DNA from: Mytilus californianus
Lineage: Eukaryota > Mollusca > Bivalvia > Mytilida > Mytilidae
DNA length: 64,000 bases
NCBI RefSeq assembly: GCF_021869535.1
Contig: NW_026262668.1
Span: forward strand, 24,185,732-24,249,731
Direction of reading: 5' to 3'
The notes under the pieces were generated by a model, which was given only the letters and a program-made list of their open reading frames with translations, was not told the origin of the DNA and did no database searches. Below are positions 36,267-49,622 of the stretch, one piece after another (position 1 is the first letter of the stretch; every line of letters begins with the position of its first letter). Both the position numbers and the translations under genes were made by a program.

Positions 36267-39090
36267 AACACACATATTAATCATGTTTACTTTTATATCA
36301 TTGGAACATTCTTCCTTTTCTCAGTTCAAAAATTTCTGAGAACTATTTTATTTTTCAAAAGCAATTGTTTTCACAAAGTATTAACTGGAAAATTTGTTGA
36401 TGATAATAAACATGAACACGAAACTATATTTTATAGTACCCCTTATAACAGTAAATAATGCCAGTTTTGTTAGAACAAAAACAAAGAATATTAACCACTG
36501 TTTCCAGTTCATTCCATTTTTGCCATTATAAAATTTCTTCATAGAAATCTTTTGCCTGTCCTAAGACATGGACCTTTTTCTCTTTAAAGTGACAATTTTA
36601 TGAAAGTTTTATCACAAATATCTTGACGGGCATCAATCTATGTACTAATTTTTTAAGTGATGAAAAAAATCGCCTAATCACTAATCATTCTTACGATTCT
36701 TACGCCTTTAGATGTGATTACGTCTACTTAAGAATTACTTCTATTTATACATAGCCAAGTAATCTAAAAAAAAATAATTTAATGACTTCAAGATTTACTT
36801 AAATAAAAATGTGAATGCATATTCTCTGATTTGTCTTAATTTATTCCGTCTTCTTACATGACATCAATCTTATGAAGTGGCGGCCATTTATCAGATAGCA
36901 TACGGCTATATTTCAATTTTATGTATTCCTAATTGAAGAAACTAAAGTGAATCTCAAGTTAAGGCCCATAAAACAGATTGTCGTCGATACAAAGGCTACG
37001 TAGAATGTCAGATACGAGGGAACATTTATAACTTCTTTAAGCTTTATGTTGATCGCTAATGGGAGTTGAAATGCCTGATACTTATGATATCTTTAATTTT
37101 CATCTCATTAACATAGATTGTGTTTGGCTAATTATCACATATTAAAAAAACTGTATGTTTTAACGTCATGTATATGAGGGAGGAAGTCCATACCATATTT
37201 ATGGCTTTTTATTTCTTTATTTTTGAACTAAATTCTATAGATCAAAGGTTTTGGGTATAAACATTAAAAGTATTATGCAAAAATATTTGAAACATGAGTT
37301 ATTAAAAAATTTTAAACCACTAAGGCCAAGGGAGAGATGAATTATTCAAATGTAATGTACTGTGGATTAAAAGATAGCAAAATCTTCTGTAGCATCTAGA
37401 AAATATTATTAATGTTCACTTTCTTCTGAAATTTATTTCAAAATCCCTCAGTGTTTTAATTTGTGGTTTATTTTCGTTTCCCTTTTTTCATATTGTCGTC
37501 ACCAAATATTTTAATAACGGATGCAGGCGTCATTTTCATAAATTTCTTATGCAATGTCTGTTGTTTTCTAAATAAATATAGGGGTGGAAGAAAAAATTCA
37601 AATCTACCATAGCATTGTCAGGTTGATTGTGTAGGTCCAAATAAGTTATGAATAATGTTGGAAGTGATATAATCTGTTTCCATAACGATTTAAAGAAAAA
37701 CTCCGGGTGAAAAATTCCGAATAGATTTGGCGGGAAATCACACGCGACAATCTGTTGTTTATTCAAAATATATCCAACTGCATGATCAGAACTGGTTCAA
37801 ATGCACGAAAAACTAACAGATAGTTATATAGGTTTCTATAACATTTTCGCCTTTAAGCTCAAAGCCCTCCAAATCAACGTAAATTCAGAAATGCTACAAT
37901 AAAAAAGGGTACGCTTCACTATGATAGCGAAAGTAAATAAGACATTTCTTTTCTTCAGTCTTGGTCAAAGTTGTATATCCATCTACTTTAAAATTTCTAT
38001 GATTGATTGTGGTTTCTTTCGTATGTGTTATACACCTTTTTTATAAATTGAACGCCCTTGCATTTTGCACTCTATTTATGAGATGTCTTTGCAAAAGAAC
38101 AGAAATTAATAATAGCAATTTATCTTCCAGAGTTCACTGTTTGAATTTTGATATGATAAATAGTTAAACTTCAACTGATTAGTAAATCGCTTTGGCTAAC
38201 ACTTAGGTTTTAGAAAAATAAGTTTTCGTTATGCTAGAAGATAAAAAAATACTATGCGATGAATTGAAACAGTAACTTATTTTTTCTGTTCGAGTGAGAG
38301 ACGCCAGTCAAACAATTTATCTTCTCCGGTTAGACATTTCCAAATTGCAGAAAACATTTTGGTATGTTAACAATCTTCCAAATCATTTACAATTTGTATT
38401 GTAAGTGTTTTAAAATACATCCCAGAATACATCCCAAGTCATCGAAATATTTCTTTGTCTATTAATGAAATACTTTGACTTATTGAGGTGACTTTTCCAA
38501 ATTTTTCCGTTGCTTACAATTTGTTTTCTTTGAACAGTAGTATTACATCGCATATATATGTGGTCAGTGCATGATCCTAAATCCTAAATCCAAAATATGG
38601 CACATTTACATAACGAACATAATAAATGGTCCGCAGGTTAAGACAAAACCGCAGAAATGGCCACTGTAAAGTGAACATATATTAAATGACCTTAAGTATC
38701 TTGATGTATCCAATATTTTTGTAGCTTATAATTAATGAACTTAATTTTGGATCTTCCAAAGCATGGGATAAAGTGTTTCCTCTCTTATTCCATTATGTTA
38801 AAGTGGTCAAAAATTAGTTACTTTTGTCGTAACCCACTGTAACTTTATGTACTAACAATTAGTTAAAACATTTCATGAGTCAGTCATACCTTGCCCAGTA
38901 CTGCTGGCAATGGTATATAGGGGGGAGGGAATCCAATACAAAGCAAAACACTTCTGAACTACATGGTGACAAATATTACTTGCCTACTTATTGGACATTA
39001 TGTATCTTTCCTACATTGTGTAATTGGTGTTTTCATGCCAAATTTTTTAGAGAGTTATCTCCCATTTGTATAGTTCTCCCGAACTTATTA

Positions 39091-39587
39091 GGGCCCCGCC
39101 GAATGGCGGACGCCCTATAGTGATCAGTCTGTCCGTCGTCCGTCCGTCCGTCCGTAACAAATTGTGTCCGCTCTATATCTAGAGAACCGTTATGATTTCA
39201 AAGTTTATACTTGACCTGTATATTAACCAACACCAGAGGGTGTGTCATAATGTATGTACAACTTCCTACGTCAAAGGTCAAGGTCAAAAACTTTGGTTTT
39301 AGTTAACAACCTCATGTCCTATGGTAAAGATCGTGTCCGCTTTATATCTTGAGAACCGTTATGATTTCAAAATTTATACTTGACATGTATATAAACCAAC
39401 ACCAGAGGGTGTGTCATAATTTATGTACAACTTCCTAAGTCAAAGGTCAAGGTCAAATACTTTGGTTTCAGTTGACAACCCCATGTCCAATGATAAAGAT
39501 ACAAATTTTTACCACACATTATTCACAGCGGGGCCCACAGAGATGGCTCCCATCTCAATGATATCTAGTTTAGCTTGTTCGGGGCCC
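39091..39587. mobile_element. GGGCCCCGC-ended repeat element with an internal tandem duplication
   Basis: Opens with GGGCCCCGCCGAATGGCGGA, then CGCCCTATAG and a CCGT tetranucleotide run (about 39,131-39,155). Two 169-bp units follow (39,164-39,332 and 39,333-39,501), each with GAGAACCGTTATGATTTCAA and AACACCAGAGGGTGTGTCAT. It closes with GCGGGGCCC at 39,528-39,536, the inverse of the start, and a second CGGGGCCCT at about 39,580. I know this head sequence as a bivalve repeat. No target duplication or transposase frame is seen; the short frames here are artefacts. Confidence 0.7.
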
Positions 39588-41252
39588 TCTTTTGTCCCTA
39601 ATACTTTTAAATCTTGATAACCCATACAAACGAACTTTATTTTGAAGAAAGTTTATAGAGAAAAATCCTTCCAAATTTTGTATGTGGTATAACAAAATTT
39701 TGAAGTGAATAAAATTTAGCTTTTTTGTTTCAACATGTTAAGTAGAAAGGCTATTAATTAAACTTCAGATTTCAAATACTTATGCCGGAATCCATATTGC
39801 ATTAAAAGGGTTGTTATAAATCGTTTACTTTAACAACAGGTGTTTTGTGGAAGAAAAACTGTTTACCTGAAGTTCTGACATATATGGTGGCATCTAATTT
39901 ATCTTTTTAAAATATTAACATTAACACATAATAAATGTTTCACTGCCCTATTACACCTTTAAGTAATTAATATCGGCATATAAACGGAGTAAAACAATAC
40001 TTCAGAGAATTCACTGACATTGTGAATAAATGTTTTGCTTAAAGTAAAAATGATGTCACCATTAATAATTTAATAGTAGCTAGTATAACATATTGTTGAA
40101 ACAAAACCAATATAAATCAATTGAAATTTAATTTAGATTATTATTCATTCTGATGCAGATATTACTTGAAATACAATGCGCATTTAACAAAAGGGCAACT
40201 ATAACAAATATTGTGGTATCGTAGTATCAATAGCTCCAGCAAGTATGAAGATACCTATATAGGGAATCAAAATCAAATGTTTAAGAAAGATAGGCAAAAC
40301 AAAGCATAAAATAAAACGACGAAGAGACAAACAACGCCAAAACAAAACAATACATTAAAATAGATTGATCATAATTTAGACGTATTTACACTTTTTGGTA
40401 TTTATTTTAGCTGAATTTTCGCAAAATTGCCCTATATCTAGCTACGCATTACTACCTGATGTCTTGCAATAATTACTTTTTTTAATTTTGGCGTCGAAAG
40501 ATTTTATTTGCAATGGGAGCTTGTGTGATTTTAAGTAATGGCAAAAAAATGTGCATACAAGTGTAAATACGTCAATTGACCCCATTGAGAACCCGAATGA
40601 AGAAAGGTGATTGGTCAACAGTTCCTGCTCCACTATTAAACTCGTTGTGTTGCTCATGTTAAAATGCGATGACAATTCCTAATCTTTGATAATGCTTCAT
40701 AGCTAAATGGCATACGTCTATTGTTGGTACATGCTAATTCTCCTAAACTGAATTTATATGAAATAATACATTAAAAGGATAATAGGAATTAAACAACAAT
40801 AAGTTTGAAATGGAAACACTAATTATTCTGGGAGCGAAAGGTAAAAAGACACGACAAAATATCGCAAAATATAACAACAAATAAAAAACATCAGGAACTT
40901 AACAAAAAAGACGAGGATCAATCCATGGTGTTCAAGAACGGTAGGCAGTACCTACTCCACTAGTTGATTTCGTCGCGTTGTAAGTCAAAAATAAAAAAAT
41001 CAGGTGATAAATTGTACTTTGTTCTTAGTCATAAACCAGGACAACATATTTTATTATACTTCACGTTAAAATGCCATATTTTGATTGGCTAATACGAGGG
41101 TGTTAATTTACTCTATTACCCTTCATGGAGACGCTTGATCAAGTGTGCGCTTTATTAAATACGGATGGTTGTTATGTGCAAGACGTCATAGTTTATTACT
41201 TTGAATTTGAAATTAAATCGACAGTAATAACAGAACATTCAGTATAATAAAT

Positions 41253-41393
41253 TAAATAACACATATCTGAGAGGGTGATAGAGCAGATTGTTACCCCTCG
41301 AAAAGACATTGTCAACCTTGGCTTCGCCTCAGTTGACAATGTTTTCTCGGGGTAACAATCTGCTCTATCACCCTCTCAGCTATGTGTTATTTA
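41253..41393. repeat. 141-bp snap-back palindrome
   Basis: The left arm, TAAATAACACATATCTGAGA onward, pairs with the right arm almost completely, including GAGGGTGATAGAGCAGATTG and its inverse. The centre is CTTGGCTTCGCCTCAG. It looks like a miniature inverted-repeat element or foldback unit. A 70-codon frame across it is an artefact. Confidence 0.88.
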
Positions 41394-43199
41394 TAAAGTG
41401 GTTACAGCATTGGAGAAATAAGCGATCATCTGTGACGCAGATTCCCTTACATAACGGTCAACCAAGTCATAATGACGTCCGTAAACGTTTGAAGTGGTGA
41501 CTTCAACCTTATCATTCAGAACCCTTGGTTCAGTATAGCTTCATTTTGAACAACAGGTCTCTATCAAGTAAACCCTAATAGAAAAATCTTGAATTTCGTA
41601 TCAACTATAAGATGAAAAATCGAATTGAAGGTTCTGCTTCCGACGTTGCTTCTTAAAAATGGAAAATTCTCAATGAGAAACATTTGAAGCATCTTTTTAT
41701 TTTTGTAAAGATTAAGATAAACATTGTCTATTTTTTTTTAAGTCAAGGTATGTAACAATCTGTACTGTAAATGTTACCTCTTTTATTTTAGAACCAATGG
41801 CGTGTGGCGATCAAGTTGATCAACAGTCAACAAACTATGCATATTCAATGAAAAGACATCCATATAGCGAAACGTTAGCTTCTTAATGAAATTAAAAAAT
41901 TTGCATCTTTAGCATGAAACCTACTTAAAGTTAATGTTATCTTAATTTCGCTTTATTACGTAGGTTGGTATCGTACTATGGTCTACATTCAGATCAGCGT
42001 AATGCTTCTCTCTTTTGAAATCTTTTAAGGACAAAGCAGATTAAAGCTAGTTTCAGAATTTGTTTTGGATTCAAAAAATCACACTATTGTATTGTTTAAA
42101 ACCTGGGTTTAGTGGTTTTCAGATCAATTGTAATATGTTTATTCTGTTTGAATGAAATAGGATAAAGGGATAACAATCTGTCTGTCTATCCTGATCGGTT
42201 TGGCTCTAACACATAATATAATCCTTTATATTATAAGCATCAAGGACTAAAAAGAGAATCGGAAGTTAAAATAGTCAGTATTAGTTCATTTGAATTTTTG
42301 TAAAATGTATGAAGCATTGGAGTTTTATTTTTTTTTAATCTGGAATTACAAATAAGATAAGTTTAAGAAATCCATTAATGTATAGATTAATTTTATTATG
42401 TATAGAATGTAAGCAAATTTGCATTTTCGGCTCTTGATAATCTGAGAAACCGTTGTTTCTGATGATACCGAAGAAGCATCTGATTTCCCCTTTAACGTGC
42501 ATTCAAAATTTTGTAATTTCCAAAGTTTGGAGTATTTCCTCACTTTTGTTTCAAATGCTTTTAAAAAATATTGTCATGACATACGCTGAAAACGAAACGA
42601 TGCTTACATATTATTCGTGCCTGTAAATAGGGTAAAACCTTGATAATAACAATGATGTTGAATTTTGATTTTACATTGAAAGGGATAACCACATCAGTTT
42701 ATCTTTAAGATGTATACTAACCATGGTCACTTACATATAAGTATCGAGGCATTTTATTCTAATTACCATTGGTATTTTTATGGTTCACTTAGTGGCTATC
42801 GAAATCGACCATCGCAGTCTTTACTGAATCAGACATAATCTTTACAGATGTATCAGAATTCATGTGTATAATTGTCTTAAAAACAAAGAACATATTGAAC
42901 CAATGAAACCATTTTTTAAATCAAAATCGGATGATTATTTTTTAATGCAATATTCTCATGAACAGGTGAACATATTCACATTTGTGATGAATGGAAAGGT
43001 TGCTTGTATAATGCCATTAGGTGGTGGAATAATTTATGACTAATGATACAACATTGAGGAAGTTACAATATCAGAGTCATAGAAGCAAGATACAAAAAGT
43101 AAATCAAATATTCAAAATCTCCCAAGACAGACAATGTCATTATCAAAAGAAAAAAGGAGTAAGAGAAAATACTAGTAGTCTATGATATAAAAATTGGTT

Positions 43200-43337
43200 A
43201 AGATACCAAGGGGGCAACAAAAACCATAAGTCGAAGATGGCTAAAAATAAAAATGACGAAACGACAAACAACATTCCACAAACCAATATACAAAAAATTT
43301 CTAGATTGAGCAGCTTGGAACTCCGTCATAAACCGGC
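43200..43337 (-). repeat. Dispersed repeat, GTGTTGCTCARTC family, diverged copy
   Basis: The minus strand reads GGAGTTCCAAGCTGCTCAAT, then TTGTGGAATGTTGTTTGTCG and a tail near CCCCCTTGGTATCTT, the same order of blocks as the copies at 23.6 and 54.4 kb. Confidence 0.5.
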
Positions 43338-45985
43338 AAAGGAAAACGAAATTAAAGATTGATCAATAGCAACCCATTAAAACAATAAAATTTAACTGGA
43401 TTCAAAGCAAAAAGATAGGAAAACAAATTGGTAAAAGTTAGCTCTACTATACAGTTTTCGTCAATTATCGCTCTTCTAACCAGCCATCATCATCAACAAC
43501 AATACTCCTAGATATGGATATCATGGAATATTTACTATAATGGATCTTCCCAAATTTTATGTAGAAAAATGCATGACTTTACTTTTTGAATAACACTAAG
43601 TCCGACTAGTTTCCTCATAACATTTCTTAACTCTCATTTAAAGATAACCTTGCTTATCAAATAATTTAAAAAAAATATTGCATTAATTAATTTATAAAAA
43701 ATTGAATACTAAATAGAACAAATTATATATATAACAGTCAAGTAATAGGCATGTACAAAATTAGGTTAACAACATAATGACTTCTACAATTAAGGATCAA
43801 TCAATCAACATACTAATAAATATTCTAGTGTTTTACTAAAAAGTACAACTGACTTATAAAAAATCGTCAGCGAGTCTGTAACTACGCCTCAAAAATTCGC
43901 ATTCATTAATGGTCACTTCAAAGTCAACTTCCTAATAATGACGGAAGAGGTCTTATTGTGCGAGGTTTGACATTGATTTGATTGGTAATACATCATTTTT
44001 GTTTTTCTTTTTTTGACAAATTACGGCAGACAATTCCGGAAAATGAGGATTTTCTGCTTTACATGTCCTTTCATTTCATCAAGCATCTAAGTGATTATGC
44101 AAAGTCCACAATGCGATTAAGTAAGGGTTAGAGTATTTGGTAAAAAATAAAACTTTTATCTCAGAACCTTGTCTGACAGTCTCTGATCTTAACAATGCAA
44201 TGGATGAAATTTGTCACAAGCATAATTCATTTATCAAGATTTTTAGAATTATCTAATGTCAAAAATTTACATTTATATTTCTTAAAATTGTCCGATACCT
44301 GTTGAATGTGTTGCAATTAATCAAAATTAATAATTTATCATTAATTAAAATCTCAACAACAGATGGAAGAAGGTATTGATAAAATCGGAATCAGTACAAA
44401 ACAAAGTTACGCAATAGCTTAACATATGATTTTTAGTGACTAAATGATTGATGCAGATTTTTAATACTAGTCTCATATTGCATAAACCAGCCCTATTTTT
44501 TAAAAAACATAAACCATAATCGTTGGGTGTCAATAGGGAGTCTTGTGAAATCGTGTCCTCAAGTACAAGAAGCAATAAGTATAGAGTGAGGAAACCAAAG
44601 GGACAATCCGAATCAGTGAATCGACGAATTAACAACACCTTTGCATGTTTAGAACAGAAAAAAATCCAAGACGAATAACAACAAAAAAAGGTTGATAAAT
44701 TCCCAGTTTTATAACACTTTTTAATAATTACCATTTTCCTACATGTTGTTCAATCCAGTCTATCTTTTTTTTTAATTTTGCACTTCAAAGTAATGTGTCA
44801 CTCATATTGATTCTGTGGCTGTAGGATAAAGCAATCGTTGAATCGTGATGAACATAAAGTTGATACATACGTTATATCATTTTGTATGATAACTACTTTT
44901 TTTTCGTTGACCTTCAGAGGACAAATTTTGAAATGGTACATGCATTAAGGAAACAGTATTGTTTCTGTAACAAAACTGCAGTGCATCATGTCATCATCAC
45001 ATGACTATAAAAGTCACCCTATACTTTTTATTATGTAATAATTTCAAAACATTAACCTTTGAAAAGTGTTAGATGTTAGGACTGCTTGATTCGATCTATA
45101 CATGACAGCAAGTAATTAACAGATTGCAATTCGGCCTTCGTCATTATTTTAACACTACTTGTGGGATCTAGATACATTTTACATAAGCGAACATTATGGT
45201 ATCATGCATTAGCTATCACAAAACTGGATATGCGATCGGAATCACATGCGAATTCCGAACCGGTTCCGGATATTAAAATACTTCAACGGTTGGAGAAAAT
45301 CAGTTCAGAAGGGGAGACAACTTTTATTTAACTTAACCCACAAATTAGTGGCTTTTTGTCAACTGAATTTAAATTACGTAAAGTAATAATTCATTCTGTT
45401 AATAACAAGCGTGAATTAAGATAACCTAAAACCCTATAAATCAGATCCGACTTCGTTCTTACTGTCCTTTCATTCTCCTAGATTAATTTTGTGAAAAAAG
45501 AAAACAAAAAGATTCAATTAAATGAAGTGTCCAATCGTTATAGATGTGTTTTCTCGTCTTTATTAGTGAACGACAGAAGGACATAAATTTTAACACGATC
45601 ACGTAATCAGTGGATGATAACAGATGCAGCAGAAAGATATTTAGAATCACGTTTCACGCTTGATATACTCTCATTCTGATTTTTTTATTTCATATTTGAC
45701 TTATCTAAAGTCCAAGATGAATTCAAACAATCGTAGTCCTAGCATTTCATACTATAATATATTTATTGATGTACGGTGTGTTGGTGTCGTTTGTAAGTTG
45801 TCTCATCAACGTATATATTGTAGTAGGTTCATATTGTATGTTGTTTCTCAAAGTTTTAGGAAACTAACTGTCCCTTCGCTGAAACACATTGCTTTGGAGT
45901 AACCGAAGCACGGCGCTGTTATTACTGCTACTTCTCTTTAAGTCGCATTATGGTTAAAGCGGAAAGTACAGTCCACTTATTATGC

Positions 45986-46135
45986 CTGGGCTTTTATAGC
46001 CGACTATATGGTATGGGTTTTATTCATTGTTGAAGGCCGCACGGTTACCTATAATTGCTTACAACCACTTCATTTGAACTTTGGTCAATAGCTGTCTCAT
46101 TGGTTATCATACCACATCTCCTTATTTTTATATGT
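45986..46135 (+). repeat. Dispersed repeat, GTTGTCTCATTGGCAATCAT family
   Basis: Holds CTGGGCTTTTATAGCCGACT, ATTGTTGAAGGCCG and CATACCACATCTCCTTATTT, in the same order as the copies at 33.1, 56.7 and 58.9 kb. Confidence 0.72.
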
Positions 46136-46782
46136 TATTACAAAACCTCTACTTCTAATGCTTGACAGTGTGATTAGATGGAATATTGAAAATTTCTGTG
46201 TTTTTGTTTGTTTGTTTGAACTAACAACATATGTAGAAGGTATTTAATTAGTTTTGCAATTTTCGAGGTATGGCTGTAAATGAGTATATTTTAATTTTTG
46301 AAATGAACTATATCCTGGTATTAAAAAAAAATATTATCTTCTGCAAATTTTTTCTCATTCCACTGTTTTAGTATATTCTAAAGGGAAATGGTCTTGCATA
46401 CTGCACAAAGATAATAAATAAAAAAATATGGATTCAAAGATAATAAAAATACAATCCATAAACAAAGAGCTAGTTTTGAGATATAACCAATATATTTAAA
46501 AGTGAACACACTAGAAAAAAAAAGACTAAAACATTATATTCTATTGTATTAATTAAGTTTATCTCTTTTTATATGGTGGTTTTAGTATGTTTTGGTGTTT
46601 TTACCTTTTAAATTGAGTGGTTTGCACTTAGGAAAGTTTTTGATTTTTGTGTTGTGTTGTATACTACATATAAAGTGCATACCGATATGATATTGATCAG
46701 GATCTACTATTAGAGTTTCCAAAACCCTGAAAGTATGATTCCATTTACTCTTGAATTGTCATATACATACACACATGTAGAT

Positions 46783-46956
46783 CAGGCCCGTAGACAGGGG
46801 GTTCGAGGGGTTCGTACGAACCTCCTTTTGAAAAAAAAAACACTACTAAAGTCGACGTTGTGTTTGAACTGTGACTATTAAAGTTGAGATTTTGTTTTGT
46901 CGCGAGTCGATGTATCCCCCCAAAACCCCCCTTGAAAATGCCTGGCTACGGGCCTG
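46783..46956. mobile_element. 174-bp miniature element, probably hAT-type
   Basis: Ends are CAGGCCCGTAG and its exact inverse CTACGGGCCTG, with further imperfect pairing of a G-run and a C-run inside. TAGAT flanks both sides (46,778-46,782 and 46,957-46,961). CAGGSCCGTAG-type ends are common in hAT-derived miniature elements of many animals, but hAT usually duplicates 8 bp and only 5 are visible, so the class is tentative. Confidence 0.75.
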
Positions 46957-47559
46957 TAGATTTCTGCTTTTTGGAGACACTCATGTGTATATAGACACGT
47001 CTGTAAAACACATATATGATAGGGAAATTGTTTTATATAAATATAACGCGCAATGAGGATATAAAATTCAATATAGCAAATATTTAAAATATAATTTAGA
47101 CATAAGCATTTGTGAAAAATATAAACTATAATAAACTTTACACAGTGCCTCGAATTACATGTACTAGATACTATTCGTCTCGAGTTTGTTTGATGGATCA
47201 TATGTTGGACGAAACATCAACATAATGAGCTCCATGGCTTTGGAATGTTGAACTTAAATTTTCTTTTAACCTTTGTACAAAAATGTAAAGTAGAACTTAA
47301 TGATTTTCTATATTTACACAGTGGTTTAAAACCTGATACATTTCGTCGAACGTGAGGATATGTTAAATTATGTCTTATTTCATTCCTGTTCATCGGTTGC
47401 ATGTCGAAGTAGGCTAGATACCTTGTAAATCGTATTTTTACATGATATAACAATATACTAAGTACAGACAATTTGTGTTTTTATCAGTAACTGGGATTTG
47501 TAATAGGAAATCTGGTAAACAATTGTTAATCATGTGTCTTTCTCCCTTTCTGTGTCATT

Positions 47560-47655
47560 AGTTCAGACAGTTGTTAATTTCTATGTCATTTGGTCTCTGG
47601 TGGAGAGTTGTCTCGATCATTGGCTACCATACCACATCTTCTTATTTTTATATCT
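47560..47655 (+). repeat. Dispersed repeat, GTTGTCTCATTGGCAATCAT family, 3' fragment
   Basis: Contains TATGTCATTTGGTCTCTGGT, GGAGAGTTGTCTCGATCATT and CATACCACATCTTCTTATTT, the 3' end of the family. Confidence 0.72.
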
Positions 47656-49491
47656 AACTAAAAAAGAATTTGTGATGTTTAATTTGCTGTCATAGTTATT
47701 TTGAATATTACTTTTTTTTTATATCTGATAAAATTATTAAGGGGCCTGCTTATCGAAAATGTCCTATGATCTGTTCGAAGATATATCTTAGGACATAATG
47801 ATTTAGGATGATCTTAGTACTGTCTTACGACATGGCATGCACATCGATGCTCGCCTTTCAAAACATTTGCATGACTAACAAATGAATAAATACTTATTTT
47901 CAAATAAATAAACACGACATTCACTAACATGAACCTTGTGTAAAATGTATTTTTTAAAGCCAATCAGACAGTCTGATCATAAACACAATGCATGTGTATC
48001 CTATTCTTGATATTTTCATTTCAATTTTCACAATACTCTTAAAATTTGCTTGTCATATTCTGGTACGATTTCTAATACAACACTTGTTTTGAATTGTAAA
48101 TAGATAACTATGCAAATTTTGATAAGCTGTAAATCAATTTAGTGTAAAAGTACATGTTAGAAGGCTTTTGTTTTATAATTCTGTGCACAAATGTGTTGGA
48201 ATGAAGTAACATATGTACTCATGTTTACCCATTCTGGTTGTGAGAAAAATGGTTCAAGGGCTTATAAGTCCACACTGAGGCTGATATGCTACTTTTGGGG
48301 CCCTCGCTACTTTCATATCTATAATTCAAGTCCAGTCACATAGGACATGAACATTCATACAAGTGCCTTTTCATGTAAATTAATATAAGTGCAAAATGCA
48401 GAGTTTTCAGTCATGAGTTGATTGATGTCGCATGCAAATTAATCAACACAAAAAGTTATCATAGTAATCAAATTTTCAAAACAGACTCGTTCAAAATGGT
48501 AACTTGGGACCCTGACTCACTACTCGCCAGCGAAGCGGAACTAGCAAAGATTGAATTGGGATTCTAGGCCAGGTTTTATTTGCAATACTTTCTTCGGTAC
48601 TCTTCAAGTCTTAATTCCTCTTGCGTGTAAACTTTATGGCAACTACTGGTTACTTTTCTGCAGCTGGTCAAGCCACAATCATGTGCTACGATTTGAAACA
48701 CCTTGCTGGTTAAATGTTGTGATTTAGACGTCTTTTAGATTAGTTGACACTTCTCACTGACAATTATTATCCTACGGTGAGAAAATGAGGCCGTAAATTC
48801 TACATAAATGGACTGTAATGTTAATTACAAGGACATAAAACAATTCACGCGTGATGAAATATGTGACTCTAGTCTGCTCTTCCCTTTGTCAATAGCGGAT
48901 CATTGAATATAAGTTATGTTCATTTTAGCGGCATTTTGTGACCCTTTTCATTGGCCGATTACAGTTTTTATTACATCGCGATGACCATGAGGTCATTTCG
49001 ATGTATTGCTATCGCCTAAATTTCCATTATGCAAATTAGTTTTGGGTTTTCAACCGATCTATAAAAATTATAGATCCGCGGTCATTATCTAGTGCAAAAT
49101 AACATTACTTATCGCTTGTTTCAAAATTCATTTTTTCAATGGATACTCCTATAAATATTTTTTATTAAAACACAAATTAATAATATGAAAATGTGTTGTC
49201 GTTAGTTATATATATAAAAGTAAAAAATCATTGATGATATTTATGCACACGTACCGAAAAATTGTGTTAAAGCTTACGGAAGGATATCTCAAGAACGTTT
49301 TGCGACACTCCCGGCAAGGACCGATAACTCTGTTATTGTTTTGCGGGAAAATATGAATGGCTTCTAATATCCAACCTTTTAGAAAAATCGATTTTTTTTA
49401 CAGAAGAGTGTCCACCATGCACTTGTACTGCACTATAATTAGAATAGTAGAATAAAATGATATACAAATAGATGAAAATTATATATACATG

Positions 49492-49622
49492 CAACCGTAA
49501 TATTAATATAATATATAACAACAAACCAGTGTATACTCTGGGACTATTATTATATTAGTATAATGGTCCCAGGTATACTGATTTGTATTACTACAATATA
49601 ATAGGTATTACAGTGCGGTTGA
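49492..49622. repeat. Imperfect snap-back repeat
   Basis: The sequence from GCAACCGTAATATTAATATA folds on ACAATATAATAGGTATTACA with its inner arms CAGTGTATACTCTGGGACTA and TGGTCCCAGGTATACTG. It is AT-rich and resembles a small inverted-repeat element; no target duplication was resolved. Confidence 0.65.

Noticed and set aside
44345-44734. 129-codon minus-strand frame, Cys- and Phe-rich, in the intron.
   Set aside because: No domain, no splice context, and no second line of evidence; AT-rich DNA gives frames of this size by chance.
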